DNA of 64,000 nt. Source: Chaunax sp. Z400 (Eukaryota; Chordata; Actinopteri; Lophiiformes; Chaunacidae). Positions 1-11,300 of the stretch are shown one piece after another. The position numbers were made by a program, and so were the translations under genes. The DNA lies in assembly GCA_037577475.1 (NCBI GenBank), contig CM075192.1:12433908-12497907 (forward strand). The letters are read 5' to 3'. Under the pieces are notes generated by a model, which saw nothing but the letters and a program-made list of their open reading frames with translations, made no database searches and was not told the origin of the DNA. Every line of letters begins with the position of its first letter. The first letter of the stretch is position 1.

Positions 1-299
1 AGAGAGAGTTATGTATCACTGAAACAATGCTGTGGTAATGGGGTAAAAATTTAATTGGGGATAGGTTCCTGTGGGGGTTGCCATGGAAGTCAAAAGCGGG
101 TGTTTCTAATGATCGGTCTTTAGGAACACCAAGGGTTTTCACAAGTTTAATAAAACACCCAAAATTTAATTAAATTTCTCAAATTTTATTTTGTGTGTTC
201 AGATGCCATGTGTGAACAGAGTCATGAAACCTTATGACAAACAGATGAAATTAACTACATTTATTAAATCAGTCAGATTTGACCAGAACACAACAGAAG

Positions 300-640
300 G
301 GTAAAGAGATAGATAGACAGATAGATAGATAGATAGACAGATAGATAGATAGATAGATAGATAGATTTGTTGAAGAGTCTGACTGCAGTCGGGACAAAGG
401 TCCTGCTCTGTCTAACACTTACACTGTGGATGTAGCAGTCTGCTGCTGAAGTGAGTTGCTCAAAGCTCCCACAGCCTCATGTAGGGGGTCAGAGGTGTAG
501 TCCAGGATGGATGTCAGCTTGGTTAACATCCTCCTCTCACCAACCTCCTCCACAGAGTCCAGGGGACAGTCCATGACAGAGCTTGCAAAACGGTACTTCT
601 CTGAAAACGATGATGTCACAGCCTAGCTTCGCTAGTTAGT
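300..640 (-). repeat. 3' fragment of a LINE-type retrotransposon
   Basis: Read on the minus strand, 419-619 translates to a tail of the kind found at the C-terminal end of fish non-LTR reverse transcriptases (GERRMLTKLTSILDYTSDPL, then TFVPTAVRL further on). It runs directly into a tetranucleotide tail. Many fish LINEs end in a short microsatellite, so tail and coding end probably form one 5'-truncated copy lying just beyond the 3' end of gene 1. The clade (L2, Rex1 or other) cannot be fixed by eye. Confidence 0.55.
307..366. repeat. GATA/GACA microsatellite
   Basis: About fifteen units of GATA, interrupted by a few GACA units. It abuts the LINE fragment and is probably its tail, later expanded by slippage. 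Confidence 0.95.
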
Positions 641-725
641 ATGATGATTCCAGCCACATTTGCGTAAGCGGAACAACAACAACAAAAAGGAGTGTGTGTG
701 TGTGCTCACATTAGATCAAGAAAAA

Positions 726-3700
726 CTATCTGGCCATCAAGTGTTTCTTCGTGTTTCTTTCAGGTCTCAAAAGAATGATGAAACATTTGGGGGCAAAAAT
801 ACAGAGCAATAAACCATAGCTAGAGGCCAGGATTGCAAAGATTTCCACAGCAACAACATACTTCCCTGGAGAGCTAATGTAAGCAGGGACAAAGGTCACC
901 CAGACAGCACAGAAGATCAGCATGCTGAAGGTGATCAGTTTGGCCTCGTTAAAGTTGTCGGGGAGTTTCCTAGCGAGAAAGGCCAAGAGGAGGCAGGTAC
1001 AGGCCAGCAGGCCAATATAGCCCAGGACCAGAGAGAAGCCCACCACAGAGGCCATGGCACACTTCAAGGTGACCTTTGACCCTTGGAAACCCAGATCACG
1101 TTCAGGCACTGGTGGACTGAGGGACAGCCATATGGTACAGATGATCACCTGAAGAAAAAGTCAACACATTTCAATGTAATTATTTAATATTAATTGTTTT
1201 TGTTAATTTACTGTAAATAATAATATAATGGTCTCATCATTTAATAAATAAACCATTATTTATACCTGTACACAGGTAAAGAGGCAGACACTTCCTCTCT
1301 GTTTTCCTGGACCAAACCACTTCATCAAGGCTCCAGCACCAGGCCCAGCTGAGCGGAAAACAGCAAGAACTACTAGTGTTTTAACAAGGAGGCAGGAAAC
1401 ACAAAGGACAAAGCTGATCCCAAAAGCTGCCTGCTGGAACCGACACGACCAGACTGATGGACGACCGATGAACACCAGTGAGCACAGGAAGCAGAGCTTC
1501 AGTGACAGAAGAAGCAAGAAGCTCAGTTCTGAATTGTTGGCTCGCACCTGTGAATCAAATTAACCAACAAAATTTGTACATTTAAGCAATATAATAAATT
1601 TAGTGAACGATCTAAGAGAGAGAAAAATATTCATGCACAAAACAAACTCTTTAATGCACTCCATGTTTTTTACCATAGGTGTCTGACGATAGTAAAGAAA
1701 CACCACAAACACAGCTGTTGTCACCACAGCTCCAGACACAGCAGCTGTAGTCAGAGTAATGCCCAAGGTTTCATTAAAGGAGAGGAAGTCCAGCTGACGA
1801 GGGATACAGGCAGTTTGGTCAACATTGGACCAGAACTCAGCAGGACAACGCTCACAGTGAAGGGAACCTGGAAGAGTTAGACGAGGACATAAAGAAAGAA
1901 AATAAAACACAAATGAGAAAAGAAATGTTGAAAATATGAGTTTCTGTTGTCTTTTAGAGTGATTTACTCACCAGTTTTATTGCTAATCTCCCCTTCAGCA
2001 CATGGGATACAGTCAAAGCAGCAGATAGGCTCTCCTTTCCTGTTGGCCTTCCAGGTACCTGGAGGGCAGCTCTCAGTGCACACTGAAACTGGAACCTAAA
2101 CAGAAAGCCAAGAGATATTGTTAGTGATATATTGCTGTGAACTGAGTTATTATTGTTCACCATAAGACAACTGTTCTGATCTGACTACCTGATTGGATCC
2201 AGCGCTCCACTGAATAGCTGACTCATTAATGTGAAGTTCTAACCCGTCCACATGACCAATCAAAACAAGTTTGAGTGGCCCTTCAGGGGTCGTCTGCCAG
2301 TTGACCAGGTCATACTTTGCTGGAATGTCAGAACCTTGGAAATAAAACCTATCCCCTTGTGGTGTGGTGACGTTCACTTGGTTCAAGTGCTGCAACAGCT
2401 GAAAGCATTAAATATTCTATTGATCAAAATGAACAATCACTCTTGAGGATATTATGACTCAGTGACATTAAGTATTAACCTCTATGGGTTTGATGTGTTT
2501 TGGAGAGGAACAAGTGGAGCTGTTGTTTCCTGGAGGCTGGTCTCTATCAGGGCAGGAGAGAAGGCTGTGAAGGGCGTGGGCTGCAGCATAAACAGCAAGG
2601 TAGACATTATATTCGATCCTTAGCTGAGAGGTGTCAGTAAATGGAAGCTGCACTGTTTTCAGGGACTCTGTCCCACTACAGGGTGGTAGAAGTTTCTGAA
2701 CTGACCCCTTGGCAGGAGATGAAGTAGAAATATTAGACAGAGAGTCAGATTTAGTTTTGAGTGGTGAAGAGAAATATGAAGAGAGAGGTGCTGCATGTGA
2801 TTGGTTATCTCCAGGACTGCATCCAAACTCATTTTCCCAGAATTCCCGTAAGAATTCATCGTCAGGTCGATGAACTGGGTGCAAACTTCTGAGATAATTT
2901 TCAAATCCAAGTATTGTTGAACTTTTAATGGCAACACCAACAACACCATTTGCCACTTTAGAGATGGAAAGATCTTGGAGAAGATCATCACTTGTGCTCC
3001 AAGCCTCACTGGCCAGAAACTGTCTGTCAGTCACCTGCAGTAAGACAACGCAAAAATAAACAGGGGAAAGACAAGAAGCATTTTGTTCTTACAAAGTATG
3101 TCCAATATGTTTAATGATGAGTTCCATAGTCTATACAAATTTCGATGCAAGTTGCTCACATTTCTCTTGCCCAATTCCAGGAAAACTTCCCTTACATCTG
3201 TATACCAGCAAAAAATGAGAATCACTCTCGCAGTCGAAGCTTGAATTGTGAGTGCTGCACGTCTGGCATCAGTCACAATAGTTTCTCTGCTGAACGTCTG
3301 GATGAAGTCCAAACACACCCCTTTACCCTGAATCTCCTCCTGAAATACCTGGAATATCAAACAAAATAAAAGAAATAGGCTCATGTTTACATATCTTTTG
3401 TCCTATATGTGAAGGACATCAGATACTTCTTCAGTTACACTATATTAACAAAAAACAAATACCTGTATTGCCAAGTGACCATAATCATTGTTTGCAATTA
3501 CTGCTCCCATCCAAGTCCATTTGTAACGTATGGCCAGTTGTGCCATGACCCTGGCCTGGTAAATATCACTGGGGATTGTTCTGAAGAAGTTAGGAAATTT
3601 AGTCCTGTCACTAAGACAGGGGCAGGAAGCCAAGTAGCTGATCTGTGGAAAAGACTCAGAATTAACATTTATCTGCTTTTACAGAAATAATACCATTATA

Positions 3701-4631
3701 TTCTTAATTGAAATGTTACTTAACTTAAATCAGACATTTGTTTCATGAGGTAATGAAACTCACAATTGGCACAGAGACAGGCCCCAAGATACTGGACAGG
3801 ATTATGCTTAATGTAGATGAAGAACCACCGATGAGCAAAGGAATGGGCTGATCACCTGCTGATACCAATAGACCAATGGTTTCTTTAATAGATAGCAAAA
3901 GTTATTTACATGTGAAAATGTGTTTAGTCATACCAGCTCTTTCTCCAGGTTGTTTATCATCTGCAGAACGAGCAGTAGAGGCTTGTAAGTTGCAGCTTTG
4001 CGTGTCTCCTCCAACCAGTGATAGTGCACCTTGAAGAGCCCAGGGGTATCGGCTACAGCTATCAAGTATACGGTAGCCCAGCTTCACTCCTGGCAGCAGG
4101 GTGTTGTTACGGTTTATTTCTTCCACCGCAAATGTCATAGCATATGTGTTTTTTAATGCACCTGGCTCAAAACTGAGGGGCATTGGATATGAACAGAATA
4201 GTGAGTAAAATATTAATCAGTGATGAGTGAGGAGAAAATTAAAAAATAAATAAATAATCTTTATTAACATGAAAAAATAAATTCTAAAATAATAAATATA
4301 TGAAATATATTTAAATATAAATATATTTTGAAATAATTCTATATAATCAACAGCCATATATGTTGGTTTAGATTTACCCTTTGCAAGATTCATAATGAGG
4401 CCGCTTGGTGAAGACTTGCTCTACAGCAGAGGGTATGTAATGCAGATTAAACAGTCCGCCGATAATCACATCTCCATCCTGGGAAAGACTGTTGTTGCTC
4501 CATGCACCCCACCGGGAACATAATATCGACTGAACAACTTCCAGCCCTGCTTGTCTGCCCAGTACACTGAGAAGGAGCACAGGGAGGGCTAAGGAGGACC
4601 ATCGAGTCAGGAACCAGAGGAACGAAGACAT
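726..4631 (-). CDS. OlfC/V2R-like class C GPCR, gene 1 (11 exons, complete)
   Basis: Predicted plasma-membrane chemoreceptor of 913 residues. Coding exons on the minus strand are 4631-4378, 4172-3934, 3855-3764, 3642-3463, 3348-3160, 3034-2480, 2398-2189, 2095-1972, 1867-1674, 1547-1266 and 1148-726. All have GT-AG borders and join in frame. The ATG at 4631 opens a hydrophobic signal peptide (MSSFLWFLTRW...). Exons 1-7 form the ligand domain, exons 8-9 the nine-cysteine domain, and exons 9-11 seven helices ending in KNTKKH-like NTKKHLMAR. Residues equivalent to the alpha-amino-acid binding set of class C receptors are present: Ser in GGSSST, Ser after SYLA, Asp in IPSD, Tyr in NDYG, Glu in ASEAW. 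It is divergently oriented to gene 2. Exon 3 (GGSSST) differs from genes 2-4 (GDATST). A taste T1R or CaSR identity is less likely, given the OlfC-like LSDR..P.FFRTIPSD and PKCFIIL motifs. Confidence 0.93.
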
Positions 4632-5018
4632 AGATTCAACTTTTCTGGACAATGAAAACATAAAAGCAGCATCTGATTATCAGAATATGAACCAATGACT
4701 AGTGCAATAAATTCAGTTTGTGAAACACAATTCAAACACAGCTGTTTCATCAGACCTGACAATGGATTGCATAAAATTCAGTCAAAATAGTAAGGTACCT
4801 CACAGACAACATTCAACAGATCCTTTTACCAAAGATATATCAATGAAATTCAAAAATAACATCATTGACACATAAAGCTGCAAAAACTAAAGACATTCTA
4901 AACAGAAACATGTTTCATTTGGTTAAAAAGCTCCTATCACACAATAAAATATCAACTCTGAAAATGGTATCTTGACATTAACATACCCCCCTCCCTCTCT
5001 GCACAATGAAGCGTTGAT

Positions 5019-5030
5019 CTTATATTTATA
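5019..5030 (-). promoter_or_regulatory. TATA-like block upstream of gene 1
   Basis: On the minus strand this reads TATAAATATAAG, followed by ATCAACGCTTC. The same block lies 383-399 bp upstream of the ATG in genes 1-5. Conservation within an AT-rich flank and the fixed distance suggest a core promoter with a 5' UTR, possibly containing an intron. The transcription start is not demonstrated. Confidence 0.45.
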
Positions 5031-5039
5031 TTAGATCTC

Positions 5040-5940
5040 AAGTGTTTTGAAAGTCAGAAAAACTGATGACATCAGCAGCACACAAGCCACAATTACTCCT
5101 CTCTGGAGTGCTGCATGAAAAACAATCCAATGTGAGTGATTGGTGTGTATGACAATAGGGGTGGTGGATGTGTGTATATGTGTACCATATGTATCCTGTT
5201 GATACAACACCGTATGATCTCATTCGAATGACCCATGGTAACTGAGATACTGTACTGTAGGGTAAGAAAGTAAAAGTTTTGGAAGACTGTTTAATTCTTA
5301 TCATAATGACCTGATAAGATGAGATCAAACATGTAAATATGTCAAAATGTATCCAATCTACTCTTAGATTTTAAAGAATATTGCACTGTAATTGATCAAT
5401 AAAACTAACCATTGTGTGTTTTTTGTGTTTATGTTTCTCAGGCAATGTTCACAGATGTACTGGACCCACAAAACAATACAGCTGTTTAAAAATATATAAG
5501 ATCTGTGGATTTTATGTCAATTACAAACAATATAGACAGCATATATGGTTAATATTTTCCACTCTGCTTTATCACTTTTAAAAATAAAAATGCTATTTGA
5601 TTTTTGTGATAAAGTGCGTTCCCTGTAAAAACAATTACTTACATTTATTTTAATATAATCATACAACTCATGTTTATTTTGAACAGTTATAAATGAAATT
5701 TATAATTTTCATCGATAGTCATGTTTATTGCTTTGAACTGAACACATTAGAAAGAAAATCTTTTTTTCTTTTTTTTAAGATCTGTCTGCACGTATACTTA
5801 TGGTTTGTGCCAAGAATAGGTAAAAAACATTTCTTTAAAATACATGCAGTTTGATCTTGCGGCAGATAATTAGTATTTCTGTGCTTGTGAGTATGCATGT
5901 GACCTACACCAGCCCTCTTTGAAAGACTAGCCTATTACAT
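5040..5940. other. Gene 1/gene 2 divergent spacer, gene 1 side
   Basis: AT-rich non-coding DNA. The part from about 5085 to 5330 is the reverse-oriented counterpart of the block at about 7670-7890 before gene 2 (shared CACACACCAC..., GACATCATACAC and GATAAGA tracts), so it belongs to the duplicated receptor upstream region. No gene is seen from 5340 to 5940. Confidence 0.6.
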
Positions 5941-6460
5941 TTTATTTGGATCTAATACCTATCTCTCATCAAAGAGGGCGTGATCCACCATGAGTGAAAT
6001 GCAGAGACAAAACAAGACAAACAGGGACGAGAGGACAGGCAGTAACACCAATGAACTGTGTCGTGGTTTGTGTCTAAAGAGTCCCGAGAACCGAATACAG
6101 AGCGATGATGTTGGACACGAGCTCAGCAGCCACTGGTGGCCCCAATCAACACTGAAGATCGGGTCATAGTAGATGCTGGTGTGTTGGGCCGGGATCATGC
6201 AGCAAAGCCGACACCAGTGCACAGGACCCCCTCCAGAGTCCAACAGAAACCAGATAGTCCAGTAAGTCCCCCCAGCCGTGAGAACATCCAGGACGCAGAA
6301 CCCACAGCACCACAGGGGAAATATGAAAGAAAGAAAATCTAATCTAATGGAAATGATAAATGACACCCGCTGAACCAGAGTGTGCAAGGACTGGGAGGAG
6401 AAAGGTTCTATGTGTATGTGGAAATTTTTTTTTTTTAATCCTAGAAAATGGTGCAAGGGG
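5940..6460. other. GC-richer block of unknown origin
   Basis: This block has higher GC than its surroundings. A 165-codon minus-strand frame (6456-5959) is open but starts in low-complexity sequence and shows no family I recognise; its hydrophobic stretches look compositional. It occurs once in the window and is not part of the receptor duplication unit. An old repeat or a decayed exon are both possible. Confidence 0.35.
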
Positions 6461-7130
6461 TTCGTGTTAATTCTGTGATAAATGCTACAAATCTAAAGGA
6501 ACACACATATTTCTCTTACTAATAGCAGGCCCAGATAGGAGGTACACAGAGTGAACATAAACAGAAACCATTTTCTCTTTTTTCCTCTGTAGAACAATAA
6601 CACTAGACATAATTTTGGTTATGTATAGCACCATAACCTTGTACTGAATTTGCTGAAGTGAAATAATAATATTATATGTATATATAAGACTGGTGATATT
6701 TATGTATATAGGTGGCTTTTATAAATATGTAATTACTGTAGATGTAATTACTGGAAAAGTTTGAAGAAGCTTGACAAATTATTGGATTTATATACAGTCA
6801 AGGTGCATTTATGATTCACAGCAGTTGTACCAAACCTAAAGTAATTTTCTTGTCTTCTCAATTGATTATGGTGAAAAGTACTGCATACCAGAGATGATAC
6901 AGCCACTGTTTCTTCACACTTGCATACATGGGATATTTTTGACCCATGTTGTGTATTAGAAGGGGCTTCGATAGCTTGTGCATCAAAGCCTTAAGTCGGG
7001 GGGGCTCACCCCCACCCCAAGGAAGTGTGCAGTTGGATGGAGGAAGGAATGGTATCTGGGGTACCACTTGGTTGGCGGGAAGGAGACAGAGGTAGGCAGC
7101 CACAGGCAGACAAAACAGCCACACTGCCCT
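6460..7130. other. Spacer with no recognised feature
   Basis: AT-rich to 6890, then a mixed segment (6890-7130) that may be the outer part of the gypsy-derived LTR remnant that follows. No gene is supported; open frames on either strand are short and unconserved. Confidence 0.4.
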
Positions 7131-7345
7131 CAGCCCAAGACCAGAAAAGTTATTTATAACAGGTTTTCTGATTGCTCTCCTGCAGTAGCATGCTGGACCT
7201 GGGACAGTTTTTCTTCCTGCGTGAGACTGGAGACGCAAGGCACATGTGTGACTCAGGAAGTTGAAAAGCTCAATTGTGTGTTTAAGTTTACTACTTGTAA
7301 AATAGGGACTGTTACTAACCACCATTCTAACCGTTATTGTTACAA
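7130..7345 (+). repeat. Gmr1-like gypsy LTR remnant before gene 2
   Basis: The segment with GCATGCTGGACCTGGGA...GAGACTGGAGACGC and the following GTGTGTTTAAGTTTA is clearly similar to 44025-44155, which lies just 3' of the gypsy pol remnant before gene 5. By position it is the 3' LTR/U5 end of the same element family. The coding part upstream has been lost here. Confidence 0.55.
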
Positions 7346-7379
7346 TAATAGTGTTTATGTGTGATTTGCAAAGTTGTCT

Positions 7380-7670
7380 TAATCTGATAGTCTGACATTG
7401 ATTGCTTCTGTTTCCGCTCACAAATTTAGAGGATATCAAATTATTTTTCTCATTTGACTAAATTTATCATTGAGGAAACACCACCTTGTCAGTCTCATGT
7501 TTATTTCTTCCTCTTTTTTGGGGGTGTAACAAGTGCACATTGTGAACTCTGCTACACATTTTTATTACTTGTCATTTTCGGGTCCACTGGACCTGAGGGG
7601 AACATAAAGGTATGGGTGTAGGTAAATTTCTTCAATATCATAACATTAGCTCAAACAGTAATGATAAGAT
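7380..7670 (+). other. Gene 2 upstream flank with the unoccupied LTR insertion site
   Basis: The flank reads ...GGACCTGAGGGGAACATAAAGG directly into TATGGGTGTAGG. In front of genes 3 and 4 the same sequence is split after AAGG by an LTR element and resumes with a duplicated AAGG. AAGG at 7607-7610 is therefore the empty integration site. The whole segment matches 44250-44500 before gene 5. Confidence 0.85.
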
Positions 7671-7925
7671 AAGATGATAAGACTTACACAGTCTCCCAAA
7701 AACTTTACTTTCTTATCCTACCAATGGGTCATTGGAATGACATCATGCAGTATTGTATCAACAGGATGCATTCTGTACACACATACACACACCACTCCTG
7801 ACATCATACACGCTAGCATTGGATTGTTTTTCCACCATCAGTCTAGAGAGGAATAATTTTGGCTTGTGTACTGCTGTTGTCATCATGCTTGTGTTTTGCT
7901 TACTTTCAAAACACATGACACCTAA

Positions 7926-7937
7926 TATAAATATAAG
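7926..7937 (+). promoter_or_regulatory. TATA-like block upstream of gene 2
   Basis: TATAAATATAAG, 383 bp upstream of the ATG at 8309, followed by ATCAACGCTTCA and then a purine-rich GAGAGGGAGGAGGGTATG. The last part could be a 5' UTR splice donor. The block is conserved among genes 1-5; promoter function is inferred. Confidence 0.45.
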
Positions 7938-8308
7938 ATCAACGCTTCACTTGTGGCAGAGAGGGAGGAGGGTATGTTTGTGTCAAGCTACCATTTTCAG
8001 AGTTGATATTTTATTGTGTGATAGGAGCTTTATAACCAAAAGAAACATGTTTCTGTTTAAAATTTCTTTTGTTTTTCCAGCTTTATGTGTCAGTGATGTT
8101 ATATTTGAATTGCATTGATATATCTTTGGTAACAGGATCTGTTGAATGTTGTCTGTGAGGTACCTTACAATTTTGACTGAATTTTATGCAATCCATTGTC
8201 AGGTCTGAATTGTTTTTCACAAACTGAATATATTGCACCTGTCATTGGTTCATATTCTGATAATCAGATGCTGCTTTTATGTGTTAATTGTCCAGAACAG
8301 TTGAATCT

Positions 8309-11300
8309 ATGTCTTCGTTCCTCTGGTTCCTGACTCGATGGTCCTCCTTAGCCCTCCCTGTGCTCCTTCTCAGTGTACTGGGCAGACAAGCAGGGCTGGA
8401 AGTTGTTCAGTCGATATTATGTTCCCGGTGGGGTGCATGGAGCAACAACAGTCTTTCCAAGGATGGAGATGTGATTATCGGCGGACTTTTTCATCTGCAT
8501 TTCAAACCTTCACCTGTAGAGCAAGTCTTCACCAAGCGGCCTCATTATGAATCTTGCAAAGGGTAAATCTAATCACAACATATATGGCTGTTAAATGTCT
8601 GGTGATTATGTTGTTTATACGATAACAGAACATTTCCTGTATTTTTACTTTTTTTTGTCATGCTTATATGTTTTTGTTGAAATATAATTTAATCCTACAA
8701 ATTGTTGAGCTACTTAGGTAATGAAATGTTTGTAGAACTAAAGTTTAATAAAAGGCCCATCATTATAAAATGTCAGCATTATATACTGTATATCTAATGA
8801 GCACAGTTTGATTATAGTAGAACTATTTCAAAAGATTTTGCAGGCATATATTTAATTGTGTATTTATTTACTTTTTTTGTCCATGATGATTATTGTTTCC
8901 TCACTCATCACTGATTTATATTTTACTCACTATTCTGTTCATATCCAATGCCCCTCAGTTTTGAGCCAGGTGCATTAAAAAGCACATATGCTATGGCATT
9001 TGCGGTGGAAGAAATAAACCGTAACAACACCCTGCTGCCAGGAGTGAAGCTGGGCTACCGTGTGTTTGATAGCTGTGGCCGATACCCCTGGGCTCTTCAA
9101 GGTGCACTATCACTGGTTGGAGGAGACACACAAAGCTGCAACTTACAAGCCTCTACTGCTCATTCTGCAGATGATAAACAACCTGGAGAAACAGCTGGTA
9201 TGACTTAATACATTGTCACATGTAAATAACCTTTGCTTCAATTAAAAATATGCACACACACACATATATATATATCTATATATAGATATATATAGCTATA
9301 TATCTATATATAGATATATAGTAGTATAAAAGATTGTCTATTGATATCAGCAGGTGATCAGCCCGTTTCTTTGCTCATTGGTGATGCTACATCTACGTCA
9401 AACATAATCCTGTCCAGTATCTTAGGGCCTGTCTCTGTGCCAATTGTGAGTTTCATTATCTCATGAAATAAATGTCTGACTAAATTTTTAGTAAAGGTTG
9501 ATATGATATTTAAATCTTTGTACGATTAAATTTCAATGGTCATTTCTCTGTTAGAGAAGTGTTAAAATTATAATTCTTTCCCTTAGATCAGCTACTTGGC
9601 TTCCTGCACCTGTCTTAGTGACAGGACTAAATATCCGAATTTCTTCAGAACAATCCCCAGTGATATTTACCAGGCCAGGGTCATGGCACAACTGGCCATT
9701 CGCTACAACTGGACTTGGATGGGAGCAGTAATTGATAACAGTGATTATGGTCACTCTGCAATACAGGTTTATGTTTGGGTTTTTTTATTTACTGTAAAAT
9801 ACCTGAAAAACTTTGATATATCTCCTTCACCTATCGGACAAAAATATATATGATCCAATTTTTGCTTTTGTTTGATATTTCAGGTATTTCAGGAAGAGAT
9901 TAAGGGAAAAAGTGTGTGTTTGGACTTCATCAAAAATCTCAACAGACAAACTATTGTGAGTGATGCCAGACGTGCAGCACTCTCAATTCAAGCTTCGACT
10001 GCGAGGGTGATTCTCGTTTTTTGCTGGTATAAATTAATACGGGAAGTGTTTCTGGAACTGTCCAAGAGAAATGTGAGGAACTCACAATGAAATTTGTATA
10101 GACGAACAAATTCAGACATATTTTGTAGGAACAACATGCTCTTTTTCTTTCCCCTGTTTATTTTTGCGTTGTCTTACTGCAGGTGACTGACAGACAGTTT
10201 CTGGCCAGTGAATCTTGGAGCACAAGTGATGATCTTCTCCAAGATCTTTCCATCTCTAAAGTGGCAAATGGTGTTGTTGGTGTTGCCATTAAAAGTTCAA
10301 CAATACTTGGATTTGAAAATTATCTCAGAAGTTTGCACCCAGTTCATCGACCTGACGATGAATTCTTACGGGAATTCTGGGAAAATGAGTTTGGATGCAG
10401 TCCTGGTGATAACCAATCACATGCAGCACCTCTCTCTTCATATTTCTCTTCACCACTCAAAACTAAATCTGACTCTCTGTCTAACATTTCTACTTCATCT
10501 CCTGCCAAGGGGTCAGTTCAGAAACTTCTACAGCCCTGTAGTGGGACAGAGTCCCTGAAAACAGTGCAGCTTCCATTTACTGACACCTCTCAGCTAAGGA
10601 TCACGTATAATGTCTACCTTGCTGTTTATGCTGCAGCCCACGCCCTTCACAGCCTTCTCTCCTGCCCTGATAGAGACCAGCCTCCAGGAAACAACAGCTC
10701 CACTTGTTCCTCTCCAAAACACATCAAACCCATAGAGGTTAATACTTAATGTCACTGAGTCATATTATCCTCAAGAGTGATTGTTCATTTTGATCAATAG
10801 AATATTTAATGCTTTCAGCTGTTGCAGCACTTGAACCAAGTGAACGTCACCACACCACAAGGGGATAGGTTTTATTTCCAAGGTTCTGACATTCCAGCAA
10901 AGTATGACCTGGTCAACTGGCAGACGACCCCTGAAGGGCCACTCAAACTTGTTTTGATTGGTCATGTGGACGGGTTAGAACTTCACATTAATGAGTCAGC
11001 TATTCAGTGGAGCACTGGATCCAATCAGGTAGTCAGATCAGAACAGTTGTCTTATGGTGAACAATAATAACTCAGTTCACAGCAATATATCACTAACAAT
11101 ATTTCTTGGCTTTCTGTTTAGGTTCCAGTATCAGTGTGCACTGAGAGCTGCCCTCCAGGTACCTGGAAGGCCAACAGGAAAGGAGAGCCTATCTGCTGCT
11201 TTGACTGTATCCCATGTGCTGAAGGGGAGATTAGCAATAAAACTGGTGAGTAAATCACTCTAAAAGACAACAGAAACTCATATATTCTACATTTCTTTTC

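Noticed and set aside
2252..2446. Antisense 64-codon frame, repeated opposite exon 7 in genes 2, 5 and 7 as well as gene 1
   Set aside because: It is a shadow of the conserved receptor exon. Conservation follows the sense codons and splice sites.
7753..8118. Open frames upstream of exon 1 in genes 2, 3 and 4 as extra coding exons
   Set aside because: They cover the microsatellite-like CACACA tract and the TATA-like block, lack motifs, and are not kept in gene 5 or gene 1.
10208..10558. 116-codon alternative frame within exon 6, seen in genes 1-5 and 7
   Set aside because: It overlaps the ligand-domain frame. Its persistence reflects near identity of the copies, and it is not open in the diverged gene 6.
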